Source of the DNA: Firmicutes bacterium UBA6806
Lineage (GTDB): Bacteria > Bacillota > Clostridia > Peptostreptococcales > Acidaminobacteraceae
Direction: 5' to 3'
Assembly: GCA_002452745.1 (NCBI GenBank)
Contig: DKFC01000063.1
Location: forward strand, 1-64,000
DNA length: 64,000 bases
The position numbers were made by a program, and so were the translations under genes. Shown in pieces: positions 8,415 to 17,283 of the stretch. A model generated the notes under the pieces. The model was not told where the DNA came from and searched no databases. It saw only the letters and a list, made by a program, of their open reading frames with translations. Each line of letters opens with the position of its first letter. Position 1 is the first letter of the stretch.

Positions 8415-9296
8415 TTAAATTTCGATTCCAAACAAGGTTTTTACCAAGACGCCTACGAGGAAAGAGATTCCTGAAACCCCTAAGCTGATAAGCGCCATCT
8501 CAACAAACCGCTTCTTAAAAGGAACATCCTTTGCCACAGAAATATAGTAGTTAAACGCAAATATAATCAGCACTGCCACGAGTAAAGTCACTAACAGGCT
8601 TATAAACGGGTTTGGTATCAACAAGAACGGCGTAATCAAAAGCATTACTGTGATGACATAGGCAATCCCAGTGTAGAGTGCTGATTTTTGAGCCGTTTTC
8701 CTAGCATCTTCTGATTCTTCTTGAACTGACGACAAATACTCAGATGCCGCCATGGAAAATGAAGCGGATATACCCGTAATCAAACCAGTCAGCGCGATGA
8801 TCTTTGTATTTTGAAATGCAAAGGTATAGCCCGCTAGAGCACCTGTCAGCTCCACAAGTGCATCGTTTAATCCAAGCACCACTGATCCAATATAGTTCAG
8901 TCGCTCTTCGTCTATCATGCCAATGAGCTCTTGTTCGTGAACCTCTTCATCTTTAAGAATTTTTTGAATCACATCTTCCTGATTGATAAGTTCTGAGTAT
9001 TTGAGCTGTGCCTGATCCTCACCTCGTTCAAGCAACTTGATTCCAAAGGTAAGGCCAAATATCAAACTCAGGAATGTATAAAACCAAACCCTAAGTCGAT
9101 TTGGAGAGACTTCCATCTTCGTAAGCGCTTTCAACTGCTCATAATGTCTGAGTTCATCTTCACTAATGCGCATGAGCACATCGCTGTTATGTCTATCTTT
9201 AATCCTCTTAGACAATTTTTTATAAATCATATGCCCTGTAATTTCATTTTTCTGTTCAATTAATAGAGCGGCCCTCACTTCTTCTGAAGACATCAT
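8415..9296 (-). CDS. rubrerythrin-like / VIT1-CCC1 fusion iron transporter (Mbfa-like)
   Basis: About 293 aa. The N-terminal part is a ferritin-like diiron domain: EQKNEITGHMIYKKL, then EDELRHYEQL, and later DEEVHEQELIG. The C-terminal part is a VIT1/CCC1 transporter with LGLNDALVELTGALAGYTFA, GLITGISASFSMAASEYLS and further TM helices. Mbfa-type proteins export or sequester Fe/Mn and protect from peroxide. One extra hydrophobic segment (FYTFLSLIFGLTFGIKLL) lies inside the ferritin-like region. The ATG at 9296 is preferred because GAGG lies 8 nt upstream; an upstream ATG at 9323 has no ribosome site. Confidence 0.88.
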   Translation of the reverse strand: MMSSEEVRAALLIEQKNEITGHMIYKKLSKRIKDRHNSDVLMRISEDELRHYEQLKALTKMEVSPNRLRVWFYTFLSLIFGLTFGIKLLERGEDQAQLKYSELINQEDVIQKILKDEEVHEQELIGMIDEERLNYIGSVVLGLNDALVELTGALAGYTFAFQNTKIIALTGLITGISASFSMAASEYLSSVQEESEDARKTAQKSALYTGIAYVITVMLLITPFLLIPNPFISLLVTLLVAVLIIFAFNYYISVAKDVPFKKRFVEMALISLGVSGISFLVGVLVKTLFGIEI

Positions 9297-9380
9297 CTGC
9301 ATCACCTCATTGTCGTTTCTCATATTATTATATCATGTATACCCATGCATGCTGTCAATTATCGCCTCAAAAAAACAAAG

Positions 9381-9408
9381 AAAAACCCGCTTGGCAAAAT
9401 CAGCGGGT
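9381..9408 (-). terminator. terminator of the suf operon
   Basis: On the minus strand ACCCGCT pairs with AGCGGGT across an 11-nt loop and is followed by TTTTTC. It lies directly beyond the sufU stop codon (9414). Confidence 0.82.
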
Positions 9409-9413
9409 CCACT

Positions 9414-9851
9414 TTATTCCGTATGAACTTGATCCAATATGACCTTGAGACAATGCCATCCCAGTGTACCACACTTGACTCTCGCTGGCATATTTTTTAA
9501 GGATTCAAACACCTGAGCGTCCTCCAATTCGTCCAGTGCCCCTTCTGGCAGCGTCTCTCCTCGAATCATTTTTAAGTAATAATCGGTCAGCCTTTCCGCC
9601 TTCTCAACGGTCTGTCCTTTTACAAGATCCACCATAATCGACATGGAAGCCGTACTGATGGCACAACCACTTCCAACAAAAGCCGCATCTTGAATTTGTC
9701 CATCTTTAACAGACATTTGCAGTGTCAAATCATCACCACAATTGGGATTATGCCCCCTTTCAATATGCGTGGCATCTTCCAAGACGTGCTTGTTATGCCC
9801 ATGCCTGTTGTGATACATTACCAATTCTGTGTAAATTGCGTCAGTCATCAT
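9414..9851 (-). CDS. sufU: SufU Fe-S cluster assembly / sulfur acceptor protein
   Basis: Zinc-dependent sulfurtransferase of the Gram-positive SUF system; it takes persulfide from SufS and passes it to SufBCD. About 145 aa. The ligands are in NPNCGDDLTL, GSGCAISTASMS and VKCGTLGWHCLKV (three Cys ligands plus the acceptor Cys). The insert that separates SufU from IscU is present (DYYLKMIRGETLPEGALDEL). Its ATG overlaps the end of sufS by 11 nt (ATGATGACTGA), with the Shine-Dalgarno GGAGG inside sufS, so translation is probably coupled. Last gene of the operon. Confidence 0.95.
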   Translation of the reverse strand: MMTDAIYTELVMYHNRHGHNKHVLEDATHIERGHNPNCGDDLTLQMSVKDGQIQDAAFVGSGCAISTASMSIMVDLVKGQTVEKAERLTDYYLKMIRGETLPEGALDELEDAQVFESLKNMPARVKCGTLGWHCLKVILDQVHTE

Positions 9852-11073
9852 ATCCAAACACCTCCCTAACGCGCTTTATGCCCTTGACCAGAGTGTCAAT
9901 ATCTTCTGTTCCATTGTAAATTGAAAAGCTCGCTCGACAGCTCGCACCAAGTCCCAAATGCTTCATAAGAGGCTGTGTGCAGTGGTGACCTGCCCGAATG
10001 GCGATACCTTCCTCGTCTAAAATTGAGGCCACATCATGAGGATGAATGCCCTCAATGTTAAAAATTACTAAAGCCCCTCTCTTTTCAACCGACTCAGCAC
10101 CATAAACAGTTACAAAGGGCAGTTTTTTAAGCTGTTCCACAGCATATGAAGTCAGAGCAGATTCGTGAACGCTTATCCGGTCTAATCCAATAGACAAAAC
10201 GTAGTCAATAGCAGCCGTTAGCCCTCTGACACCAGTGACATTTTGAGTTCCCGCTTCAAATCGTTCAGGCACCTTTGCAAAAGTCGTTCCCTCACATGAA
10301 ACGTATTCAATCATATCACCACCTGTTAAAAACGGGGGCATTTTATCCAGCAAATCATATTTTCCGTACAGGACGCCAATACCCTGTGGCGCAAACATTT
10401 TATGTCCCGAAAACACCAAGAAATCGGCATCAACCGCCTGAACATCTATTGGTTCATGTCCTGCTATCTGTGCCGCATCTACTACGGCAACAGCACCGAC
10501 TTCATGTGCCTTTTCAATAATTCTTTGCGCATCAACCTTAGTGCCTATGCCATTGCTAATCCATGAAAACGCCACTAGCTTTGTCTTCTCATTGATCTTG
10601 CTGATCTCCGAATCCGGAATATCGCCAAATTCGTCCACCATGAGATACTTTAGGCTCGCTCCGGTCTTCTCTGCTACCATCTGCCAAGGCACAAAATTAC
10701 TATGATGTGCTGAAATTGCCACCAATATTTCGTCCTCTTTCCCAATAGAGTGGAGGCCATAGCTATAGGCAATCAGATTTAAACTCTCTGTGGCATTTTT
10801 TGTAAAGATAATCTCTTCCGAACGCCTTGCATGGATAAATTCCCTGACAGCATTTCTCCCTTTATTGTATATTTCTGTGGCCAAGACACTCATCCGATGT
10901 GCCCCTCTATGGGGACTTCCGTTTTCAAATAACATCTGCTCTTTCAACACATCCACTACCATTTCTGGTTTCTGGCTAGTTGCCGCATGATCTAAATATA
11001 CAAGGTCAAGTTCCCTTTCAAAGACGGGGAAATCTCCCTTGATATCCAAATATATTTCTCGGTTATTATTCAA
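9841..11073 (-). CDS. sufS: SufS group II cysteine desulfurase
   Basis: PLP enzyme, 410 aa, releasing sulfur from L-cysteine as an enzyme-bound persulfide. DLVYLDHAATSQKP is the N-terminal block, FSGHKMFAPQGIGVLYG holds the PLP Lys, AGHHCTQPLM is typical of SufS, and the catalytic Cys lies in GASCRASFSIYN. It initiates at TTG with GGGGGGAG just upstream; no better ATG exists in frame nearby. Fifteen nt separate it from sufD and it overlaps sufU, so all are in one transcript. Confidence 0.96.
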   Translation of the reverse strand: MNNNREIYLDIKGDFPVFERELDLVYLDHAATSQKPEMVVDVLKEQMLFENGSPHRGAHRMSVLATEIYNKGRNAVREFIHARRSEEIIFTKNATESLNLIAYSYGLHSIGKEDEILVAISAHHSNFVPWQMVAEKTGASLKYLMVDEFGDIPDSEISKINEKTKLVAFSWISNGIGTKVDAQRIIEKAHEVGAVAVVDAAQIAGHEPIDVQAVDADFLVFSGHKMFAPQGIGVLYGKYDLLDKMPPFLTGGDMIEYVSCEGTTFAKVPERFEAGTQNVTGVRGLTAAIDYVLSIGLDRISVHESALTSYAVEQLKKLPFVTVYGAESVEKRGALVIFNIEGIHPHDVASILDEEGIAIRAGHHCTQPLMKHLGLGASCRASFSIYNGTEDIDTLVKGIKRVREVFGYDD

Positions 11074-11088
11074 CCTCTCTCCCCCCTC

Positions 11089-12228
11089 TTAGCCCAAGGC
11101 CAATCGCTTGTCTACTTCATCTGACACCGTTCCCTTAAAGCCTGCAAACGGGACTTCACTCAAAATTTCCTCAAAAGAGGCTTTGATGACGAGTTTTTTC
11201 GCTTCCTTTTCCGAAAAGCCTCTGCTCATCAAATAAAAGAGCTTATTATAGTCGATTTGTCCCACACTTGCAGCATGTTCTCCTATAACATCGTCTTCAG
11301 AACACATCAAAGCAGGGATGGAGTCGGACTGAACAGTATCGCCAAGCAGCATCACAAATTCTTCTTCTTTTCCAGTGGATTGGCTCGCTCCAGTTTCAAA
11401 GAAGAGATTGCCTCTGAACACTTTTTTTGAGTCAGATTCCAATGCACCCTTTGAGAGAATTTCCGACTTTGATTTTTGTCCCCTGTGAGTCATGGTAAAG
11501 GACAGATCTAACTTAGCGTTTTTCTCGCCCAAATAGATACTCTTTGCAATGGATTCGCTATGTCTTCCCTCTAAAATTGAATGCACGCTTATTGCCTTAA
11601 AGCATCCGCCAATCTGTACATCAAAGACCTCTACTGTAGCGCCTTCTTCAACCACCGAAAAAATCTGATCAAAATGATGCGCCTGTTCGTCAAGTCTTTG
11701 CAATTTATAGAGCCTGACCCTACTACCTCGCTTCGCCAAAATTCTAGTGATGCCATAGTGACTCGCCTGTCTTCCCGAATCTGCATAGTAATCCATCACC
11801 ACGTCCACCTCACTGCCAGATTCAGCTAGAATCAAATGGCTATCCACAAGTGTGGACGCATCAGCACCCAACACATAATGCATATCCACCACAGGAATCT
11901 CCGTGGCTTTTCCAGTTGCATGTATGAAACTGCCTGAGTTATGATGCGCTTTAATATAATCTGTGAAAACAGCTCCCAAAGTGGCATGTCCTAGATCGTC
12001 AAATTTCACCGTCACATCCTCACCAGCTTCAATTGGCTTAACACTGATCTTTTCAGACTGGCTGTTAACGGTTGCCTCCACTGTTCCCGAAGGAATGGGA
12101 AAAACCGATTCAGGCAGTGAAATCCGCTTCCATTCAGGTCGTTTAAATCCCACTTTACCTTTGCTATTTTCTATATGATTTTCTGAAATTGCAGCTTTAT
12201 TTTTATCAATCGCTGTTTGTATGCTCAT
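11089..12228 (-). CDS. sufD: SufD Fe-S assembly scaffold subunit
   Basis: 379-aa partner of SufB in the SufBC2D scaffold complex. The C-terminal block DVIGEHAASVGQIDYNKLFYL followed by MSRGFSEKEAKKLVIKASF is the SufB/D family signature. The middle is parallel beta-helix-like and more diverged, as expected for SufD. The ATG has GGGAGG 5 nt upstream. It starts 9 nt after the sufB stop codon. Confidence 0.94.
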   Translation of the reverse strand: MSIQTAIDKNKAAISENHIENSKGKVGFKRPEWKRISLPESVFPIPSGTVEATVNSQSEKISVKPIEAGEDVTVKFDDLGHATLGAVFTDYIKAHHNSGSFIHATGKATEIPVVDMHYVLGADASTLVDSHLILAESGSEVDVVMDYYADSGRQASHYGITRILAKRGSRVRLYKLQRLDEQAHHFDQIFSVVEEGATVEVFDVQIGGCFKAISVHSILEGRHSESIAKSIYLGEKNAKLDLSFTMTHRGQKSKSEILSKGALESDSKKVFRGNLFFETGASQSTGKEEEFVMLLGDTVQSDSIPALMCSEDDVIGEHAASVGQIDYNKLFYLMSRGFSEKEAKKLVIKASFEEILSEVPFAGFKGTVSDEVDKRLALG

Positions 12229-12237
12229 ACTGCCTCC

Positions 12238-13641
12238 CTAACCTATTGTGCCTTCAAGTTCTAAACTGATTAAATTGTTCAGTTCAACAGCATACTCCAA
12301 AGGCAATTCCTTCGTTATCGGCTCTACGAACCCTCTGACAATCATGGCCTTGGCTTCAGCCTCACTGATACCCCTGCTCATAAGATAAAAAATCGTCTCA
12401 TCACTGATTCTTCCGATTTTAGCCTCATGTCCAATATCTACTTGGTTGTTGCCGATCTCAATAATTGGAAGTGTATCTGATTTTGAGCGGTTATCCAACA
12501 TCAGGGATTCACAGTTCACTGTGGACTTTACATTAACTGCATTGGGGGTCACCCTGAGAAGTCCTCTGTAAAATGCATGTCCGCCGTCTTTTGAAATGGA
12601 TTTTGAGTTGACAATAGAGGTGGTATTCGGCGCGGCATGTACCACCTTCGTACCTGTGTCGAGGTACTGTCCTTTTGCGGCAAATGTAATGCCTGTAAAC
12701 TCAGAGGCAGCACCTTCACCTTTTAGAATACTCATGGGATAGAGCATGGATACTTTTGATCCAAACGACCCCGAAACCCATTCTATCTTTCCGTTTTTTT
12801 CAACCATGGAACGCTTGGTATTCAAGTTGTACATATTTCTTGACCAGTTTTCAATGGTACTATATCTCAACTTTGCGTCTTCTTTGACATATAGCTCCAC
12901 TGCGCCTGCATGGAGATTCTGAACCGAGTACTTTGGTGCAGAACAGCCTTCTATAAAATGCAGGCTCGCACCCTTTTCCACAATAATCATGGTGTGTTCA
13001 AACTGACCAGCACCTTTTGCGTTTAACCTAAAATAGGATTGAAGCGGTATGTCCACATGAACACCTTCTGGAACATAGACAAAAGACCCGCCAGACCAGA
13101 CCGCTCCATGAAGTGCTGAAAACTTGTGATCTCGATTGGTAATGAGCTTCATAAAATACTGTTTTACAATTCCCTCATGCTCTTTTACCGCGGTTTCCAT
13201 ATCCGTGTAAATCACACCCTGCGCTTTTAAATCCTCTCTCATAGAGTGATAGACCACCTCTGAGTCATACTGAGCACCCACACCAGCAAGTGATTTTTTC
13301 TCCGCTTCTGGAATCCCCAATCGATCAAAAGTTCGTTTGATTTCTTCTGGAACCTCTTCCCACGAGGATTTCATGTCCGTGTTAGGTCTGACATAGTGGA
13401 CGATGTTCTCAATATCTAAGTCCTCTAAGTCAGCTCCCCATTTCGGCATTGGCTTCGCATGAAAAATTTCCAGTGATTGAAGTCTGTACTCAAGCATCCA
13501 TTCAGGTTCATTTTTTTCTCTTGAAATCTCTTTGATAATTTCAGGCGTTAGGCCCTTGTCTGCCTTGTATTTATGGTTTTCAGGATTTACAATATCGTAA
13601 ATACCTCGATTTATATCTTCAACATGTGTTTTTTTAGCCAT
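12238..13641 (-). CDS. sufB: SufB Fe-S cluster scaffold
   Basis: 467 aa, main scaffold subunit of SufBC2D on which the cluster is built. Conserved blocks are WGADLEDLDIENIVHYVRP, KLITNRDHKFSALHGAVWSG, HFIEGCSAPKYSVQNLHAG, the C-terminal VNCESLMLDNRSKSDTLP and the terminal MSRGISEAEAKAMIVRGF. Cys in the GCSAP and NCESL motifs are those implicated in sulfur transfer and cluster formation. The start has AGGAGAAGG upstream, and it lies 14 nt after sufC. Confidence 0.97.
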   Translation of the reverse strand: MAKKTHVEDINRGIYDIVNPENHKYKADKGLTPEIIKEISREKNEPEWMLEYRLQSLEIFHAKPMPKWGADLEDLDIENIVHYVRPNTDMKSSWEEVPEEIKRTFDRLGIPEAEKKSLAGVGAQYDSEVVYHSMREDLKAQGVIYTDMETAVKEHEGIVKQYFMKLITNRDHKFSALHGAVWSGGSFVYVPEGVHVDIPLQSYFRLNAKGAGQFEHTMIIVEKGASLHFIEGCSAPKYSVQNLHAGAVELYVKEDAKLRYSTIENWSRNMYNLNTKRSMVEKNGKIEWVSGSFGSKVSMLYPMSILKGEGAASEFTGITFAAKGQYLDTGTKVVHAAPNTTSIVNSKSISKDGGHAFYRGLLRVTPNAVNVKSTVNCESLMLDNRSKSDTLPIIEIGNNQVDIGHEAKIGRISDETIFYLMSRGISEAEAKAMIVRGFVEPITKELPLEYAVELNNLISLELEGTIG

Positions 13642-13655
13642 GAGTCACCTTCTCC

Positions 13656-14420
13656 TTATGCTGTTGCCGATTGTTTGAAATGCTCATATCCATTTGCTTC
13701 AATTGCCTCTGCAAGTCCAATATCACCACTTTGAACGATTTTCCCATCCATGAGTACATGGACAAAATCAGGCTTGATGTAATTGAGAATTTTGTTGTAA
13801 TGTGTAATAATCAAAATGGCGTTGTCCTCTTTCGAAAGCTTTTGAACCGATTCGTAAACCACCCTTATGGCATCAATATCAAGTCCCGAATCGGTTTCAT
13901 CCAAAATAGCCAGTTTAGGGTTTAATACCGACATCTGCAATATTTCGTTCTTTTTCTTCTCTCCACCTGAAAAGCCCTGATTGAGATATCTTTCAAGGTA
14001 TTTTGAATCCATGTTCAGCATGTCCATCTTTTGTGAAAGTTCCTTTTTAAAGCTAAACGCCATGGGCATAATCCCCGCAACTTCCTTTTTAGCCGTTCTG
14101 AGAAAATTTTCAACCGTTACCCCCGGAACTTCCTCTGGATACTGAAATGACAAAAATAATCCAGCTTTTGCCCGTTCGTCCACTTTCATTTCCAACAAAT
14201 CCTTGCCCATAAAGTTGACTTTTCCAGATGTGACTTCATGTGAAGGATGTCCCATGAGCACATTGGCAAGTGTTGATTTTCCTGCACCATTTGGCCCCAT
14301 GATAACATGAATTTCACCTGCATGTATGTCGAGGTCAATCCCCTTTAAAATTTCTTGTTCTCCAACTGATGATTTTAAATCTCTAATTGTCATTATCTCA
14401 TAAGACTTTTCTGCCTTCAT
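13656..14420 (-). CDS. sufC: SufC ABC-type ATPase
   Basis: Cytoplasmic ATPase subunit driving SufBC2D. 254 aa from the ATG at 14420, which has GGAGG 8 nt upstream; the earlier in-frame ATG at 14435 overlaps that Shine-Dalgarno. Walker A is GPNGAGKSTLANVLMG, the signature is GFSGGEKKKNEIL (SufC-specific GGEKKRNE type), Walker B is AILDETDSGLDIDA, and the H-loop is ITHYNKILNYI. First gene of sufCBDSU; promoter and Fur-like box are directly upstream. Confidence 0.96.
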   Translation of the reverse strand: MKAEKSYEIMTIRDLKSSVGEQEILKGIDLDIHAGEIHVIMGPNGAGKSTLANVLMGHPSHEVTSGKVNFMGKDLLEMKVDERAKAGLFLSFQYPEEVPGVTVENFLRTAKKEVAGIMPMAFSFKKELSQKMDMLNMDSKYLERYLNQGFSGGEKKKNEILQMSVLNPKLAILDETDSGLDIDAIRVVYESVQKLSKEDNAILIITHYNKILNYIKPDFVHVLMDGKIVQSGDIGLAEAIEANGYEHFKQSATA

Positions 14421-14480
14421 ATGCTGTGCCTCCATTTATATCCTAGTAATTTAATCGGATTTATTTTCATAATTATCGTA

Positions 14481-14518
14481 ATCCTTTTTTTGGCTCTAGT
14501 CAATGAGAATCACCATCA
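14481..14518 (-). promoter_or_regulatory. suf operon promoter with Fur-like box
   Basis: Minus strand: TTGACT at 14503-14498 and TACGAT as -10 after 17 bp. Abutting the -35 is TGATGGTGATTCTCA (14518-14504), which matches the 7-1-7 Fur box TGATAATnATTATCA at 11 of 14 positions. Iron- or Fe-S-responsive control of suf genes is common; the box is a prediction. Confidence 0.45.
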
Positions 14519-14545
14519 TTAACAAATCTTTTACACTTGAACTCC

Positions 14546-14613
14546 AAAAAAAGCCGAATGCCAGTTGATGACAGCTCTGTTTAACAGAACTGTACCAATC
14601 CAGCTTCGGCTTT
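14546..14613 (-). terminator. terminator of the HAD phosphatase gene
   Basis: On the minus strand AAAGCCGAA pairs with TTCGGCTT across a loop holding its own inner hairpin (CTGTT/AACAG), followed by a 7-T run at 14552-14546. It insulates suf from the upstream gene. Confidence 0.8.
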
Positions 14614-14661
14614 AGACAAGGGTTTATTTATTGCTTTTATATAATGAAAGGAACAATCTCC

Positions 14662-15312
14662 TCAGGCCACTCCAGCAGTTTTTTCACCTATAATATCCAG
14701 CAAATGTGATGGTGATTTAAGCACATAATCCGGTTGCAAGAGCATCATCGAATCTGGCCCAATACTGCTCCAACTCACGATTGCATTTGATATGCCAGCA
14801 TTTTTAGCGGCGTGAATATCACCTGCTGTATCACCAACATATATCACTTCATGATTTTGAAGGTTCATCAATTCCATAACCTTAGAAATTCCTTCTGGAG
14901 AAGGTTTTGTCTCTGATACATCATCTCTGGTGATGACGTATTCAAAGTAGTCTGCAATACCAAGATGTTCAAGTCCCATCTCCAATGAGGCCGTGCTGTT
15001 ATTAGACACAATTGACATTCTGACGCCACCTTCGTGAAGGGTTTTAATCAGCATCAGCATCCCTGGAAATGCACAAGTCTTGGAGTTGTGATGGTGCTTG
15101 TACCAAATTTTAAAGTGGTTGCACATGAGTTGCCATTTAGTTGGGTTTATATACTTCATCTGATCTTCCAGTGTTTTCCCCACAAGGGCTTTGTGCTCTG
15201 AATCCAATAATCTATATCCTCTATATCTCTCTGCAAAACTATTGAGTCCTTCTCTTATCAAATCATTTGTATTTATAATTGTGCCGTCGAAGTCGAACAA
15301 TACTGCGTTCAT
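14662..15312 (-). CDS. HAD-superfamily phosphatase (phosphoglycolate/pyrophosphatase-like)
   Basis: 216 aa, subfamily IA HAD hydrolase. Motif I is VLFDFDGTIINTNDLI, motif II is SIVSNNST, motif III Lys is in ETKPSPEGI, and motif IV is IYVGDTAGDIHAAKNAG. The cap is alpha-helical (YINPTKWQLMCNHFKIWYKH). The closest named groups are Gph and PpaX, but substrate specificity cannot be read. The ATG has AGGAGG 4 nt upstream. Monocistronic, with its own terminator. Confidence 0.88.
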   Translation of the reverse strand: MNAVLFDFDGTIINTNDLIREGLNSFAERYRGYRLLDSEHKALVGKTLEDQMKYINPTKWQLMCNHFKIWYKHHHNSKTCAFPGMLMLIKTLHEGGVRMSIVSNNSTASLEMGLEHLGIADYFEYVITRDDVSETKPSPEGISKVMELMNLQNHEVIYVGDTAGDIHAAKNAGISNAIVSWSSIGPDSMMLLQPDYVLKSPSHLLDIIGEKTAGVA

Positions 15313-15525
15313 AATACCTCCTATCCGTGTAATCCGTTTTTCTGACTACATCATAACGAATCAACATCAGAAACATATTAAGGAGGCGTTAAGTTTTGTT
15401 AGCTTCTTGTATTGCCTGATTTCAACCACTTCTATGCTAAACAATATAGACAATCTTTTTCAACTATGCTTACTTTCAGTTAATTGTATTTCAGTTTTTC
15501 CATATTCATATCTTGATCTATCTCT

Positions 15526-17244
15526 CTATTTGTCTTTGCCAATAAGCAAGTACCCATTGTAATACTGAATGCCATCCAGCGTTCCGTTTGAGGTCTTCCT
15601 TCCGCCCACCACTGAAAAGTCAATGGTTATCGTCAGTGTTTCGCCTGAACTTAGCGGCACTTTTACAGTGGTTTTATTCTCTTTGCTCTCAAGTGCTTTT
15701 GTTGCTAATTGCGCCATGTCAATTTCCTCTATCAAAGAGCCACCCTCTGTAATGCGCAAGTTTTCTTCAGCCTCTGATTTCACAACCTGTACCTGCTCGT
15801 CATAGAGGACATCATCTATTCGGTCATATTGGTTAAGTAATACCACATAATCTGCTTCCGAGACATCAATCATCTCATTTGCATCTCTAAACTGCTCATC
15901 AACATAGTTATACTGCTTATAATTGTATCTGTCATTTAGCTCAAATCCAAATGTCTTTTCAGAATCACTTGCATCAAAATCAGCAGGTAAAAGGTCAATA
16001 TCCGATGGTTCATAAGTTCTCAATAGATAATTCATACTGTTTGAAATAGCATCTTTTGATGCATCTGAAACCGCCGCAGCAGGCAATATTTTACCATTTT
16101 CGAAGGTGTATCCAGCTTCTATTAACTGGCTTTCCAAGCGGTTTGTCTGCTCCCACAGAATCACTCTGTCCCATGAAAAAATGCCAAAGCAGCTAATTGC
16201 CACCAAGCAGACCCCCACAACATAATGCACCATCGAAAAATCACGTCTCTTAAAGGGCAATAGGACATAGCCCACTATTAAGAAGACAATTGCCAGTAGC
16301 GAATAATATCTGGCCGCTGTCAGTCCATAATTTGAAATACGAATCCACATTGCCACAATTAACATCGCCATTGGAACGGTCATCAATGCTGAAAATATTT
16401 GGGTGTAACGATTGAGCCAAGCCAGTTCTTCTCTTAAAGTTTGAACCAAATAAAGCGTTATAAAACTGATGATGGCATACCAAAGCACCAAATTTCCAAT
16501 TAATCCCTCTGGAAGGGTTCCCATCATTAAAACCCTTACAAAATAGGCATATAAGATAACTGTATAAATACTCTCAATCGGAATCATAATATAGAGAAGA
16601 AGTGTCCTAAATATCTTTGAAAATACCAGCTCCTCTGGTTTCTTCTGAAGACTTCCAAGAAAATAGGGCACACCGAAAAATCCAGCGATGCAGTAAAAAA
16701 TATCCAGCGGAAGTTCCGACGGAAAGTTGACTTCGAATAAGCCCTCTATTGAAAAAAAGATGCCGTTAAAGCCAATAAATAAAATCATGCCGTAGAGGCC
16801 TGTTAGAAAGAATTTTCCGATTCTCTCCACGAGAAACCGAGTAAATCCCTCTTGACTTGGAAAGTACATAAAACCAAAGAACAGAGCATATAAAATCGTC
16901 AGAAGTCCAAAATATCGCCCCCAGATGATGCCCGTTATGTCCTCAGGCAGCATCAGATAGTAAATGCCCAGCAAAATCAGCGTTATCAAAGCACGCATCC
17001 ACACAGGCACTTTTCCCAAACGCTCATGAATTAATTTTAAAAAACCTGTTATTGGCATGCCCAGTATCATGACCATGGAAATTTTTTGATAGTCATCAGG
17101 CGAAGATGCATGCGTCATGATGATAAATACCATCACTGTAATTGCCGTAACGCCCATGGTCAACGGAAACCTCTCCACTGCACCTTTAAGAAGAGAGAGT
17201 GAATAGCCAAACCACTTGCCAATTTTATCAAATATTGTTTTCAT
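15526..17244 (-). CDS. DUF4153 multi-pass membrane protein
   Basis: 572 aa. About twelve hydrophobic helices occupy residues ~20-355 (for example FPLTMGVTAITVMVFIIM), then a soluble C-terminal part of about 210 aa with several Asp/Tyr-rich strands. The N-terminal RFPLT pattern fits DUF4153, a family of unknown function. It follows the 17284-18099 gene in the same transcript. The linear Shine-Dalgarno spacing to its ATG is too long (31 nt) unless the intervening 22-nt hairpin folds; see the separate entry. Confidence 0.82.
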   Translation of the reverse strand: MKTIFDKIGKWFGYSLSLLKGAVERFPLTMGVTAITVMVFIIMTHASSPDDYQKISMVMILGMPITGFLKLIHERLGKVPVWMRALITLILLGIYYLMLPEDITGIIWGRYFGLLTILYALFFGFMYFPSQEGFTRFLVERIGKFFLTGLYGMILFIGFNGIFFSIEGLFEVNFPSELPLDIFYCIAGFFGVPYFLGSLQKKPEELVFSKIFRTLLLYIMIPIESIYTVILYAYFVRVLMMGTLPEGLIGNLVLWYAIISFITLYLVQTLREELAWLNRYTQIFSALMTVPMAMLIVAMWIRISNYGLTAARYYSLLAIVFLIVGYVLLPFKRRDFSMVHYVVGVCLVAISCFGIFSWDRVILWEQTNRLESQLIEAGYTFENGKILPAAAVSDASKDAISNSMNYLLRTYEPSDIDLLPADFDASDSEKTFGFELNDRYNYKQYNYVDEQFRDANEMIDVSEADYVVLLNQYDRIDDVLYDEQVQVVKSEAEENLRITEGGSLIEEIDMAQLATKALESKENKTTVKVPLSSGETLTITIDFSVVGGRKTSNGTLDGIQYYNGYLLIGKDK

Positions 17245-17252
17245 CGCATTCT

Positions 17253-17280
17253 ATATGACCTCTTTAGGTCATATGCCTCC
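17253..17280 (-). promoter_or_regulatory. hairpin between Shine-Dalgarno and start codon of the DUF4153 gene
   Basis: In the mRNA AAAGGAGG (GGAGG at 17280-17276) is followed by a perfect stem ATATGACCT-AAAG-AGGTCATAT (17274-17253) and then AGAATGCG and the ATG at 17244. Folding shortens the effective spacing from 31 to 9 nt. Unfolded, the strong Shine-Dalgarno would serve only a start-stop ORF (ATG ACC TAA). Confidence 0.6.
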
Positions 17281-17283
17281 TTT

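Noticed and set aside
9722..9919. Small plus-strand open frame across sufU/sufS
   Set aside because: Antisense to the conserved SufU Cys motifs and without a ribosome site.
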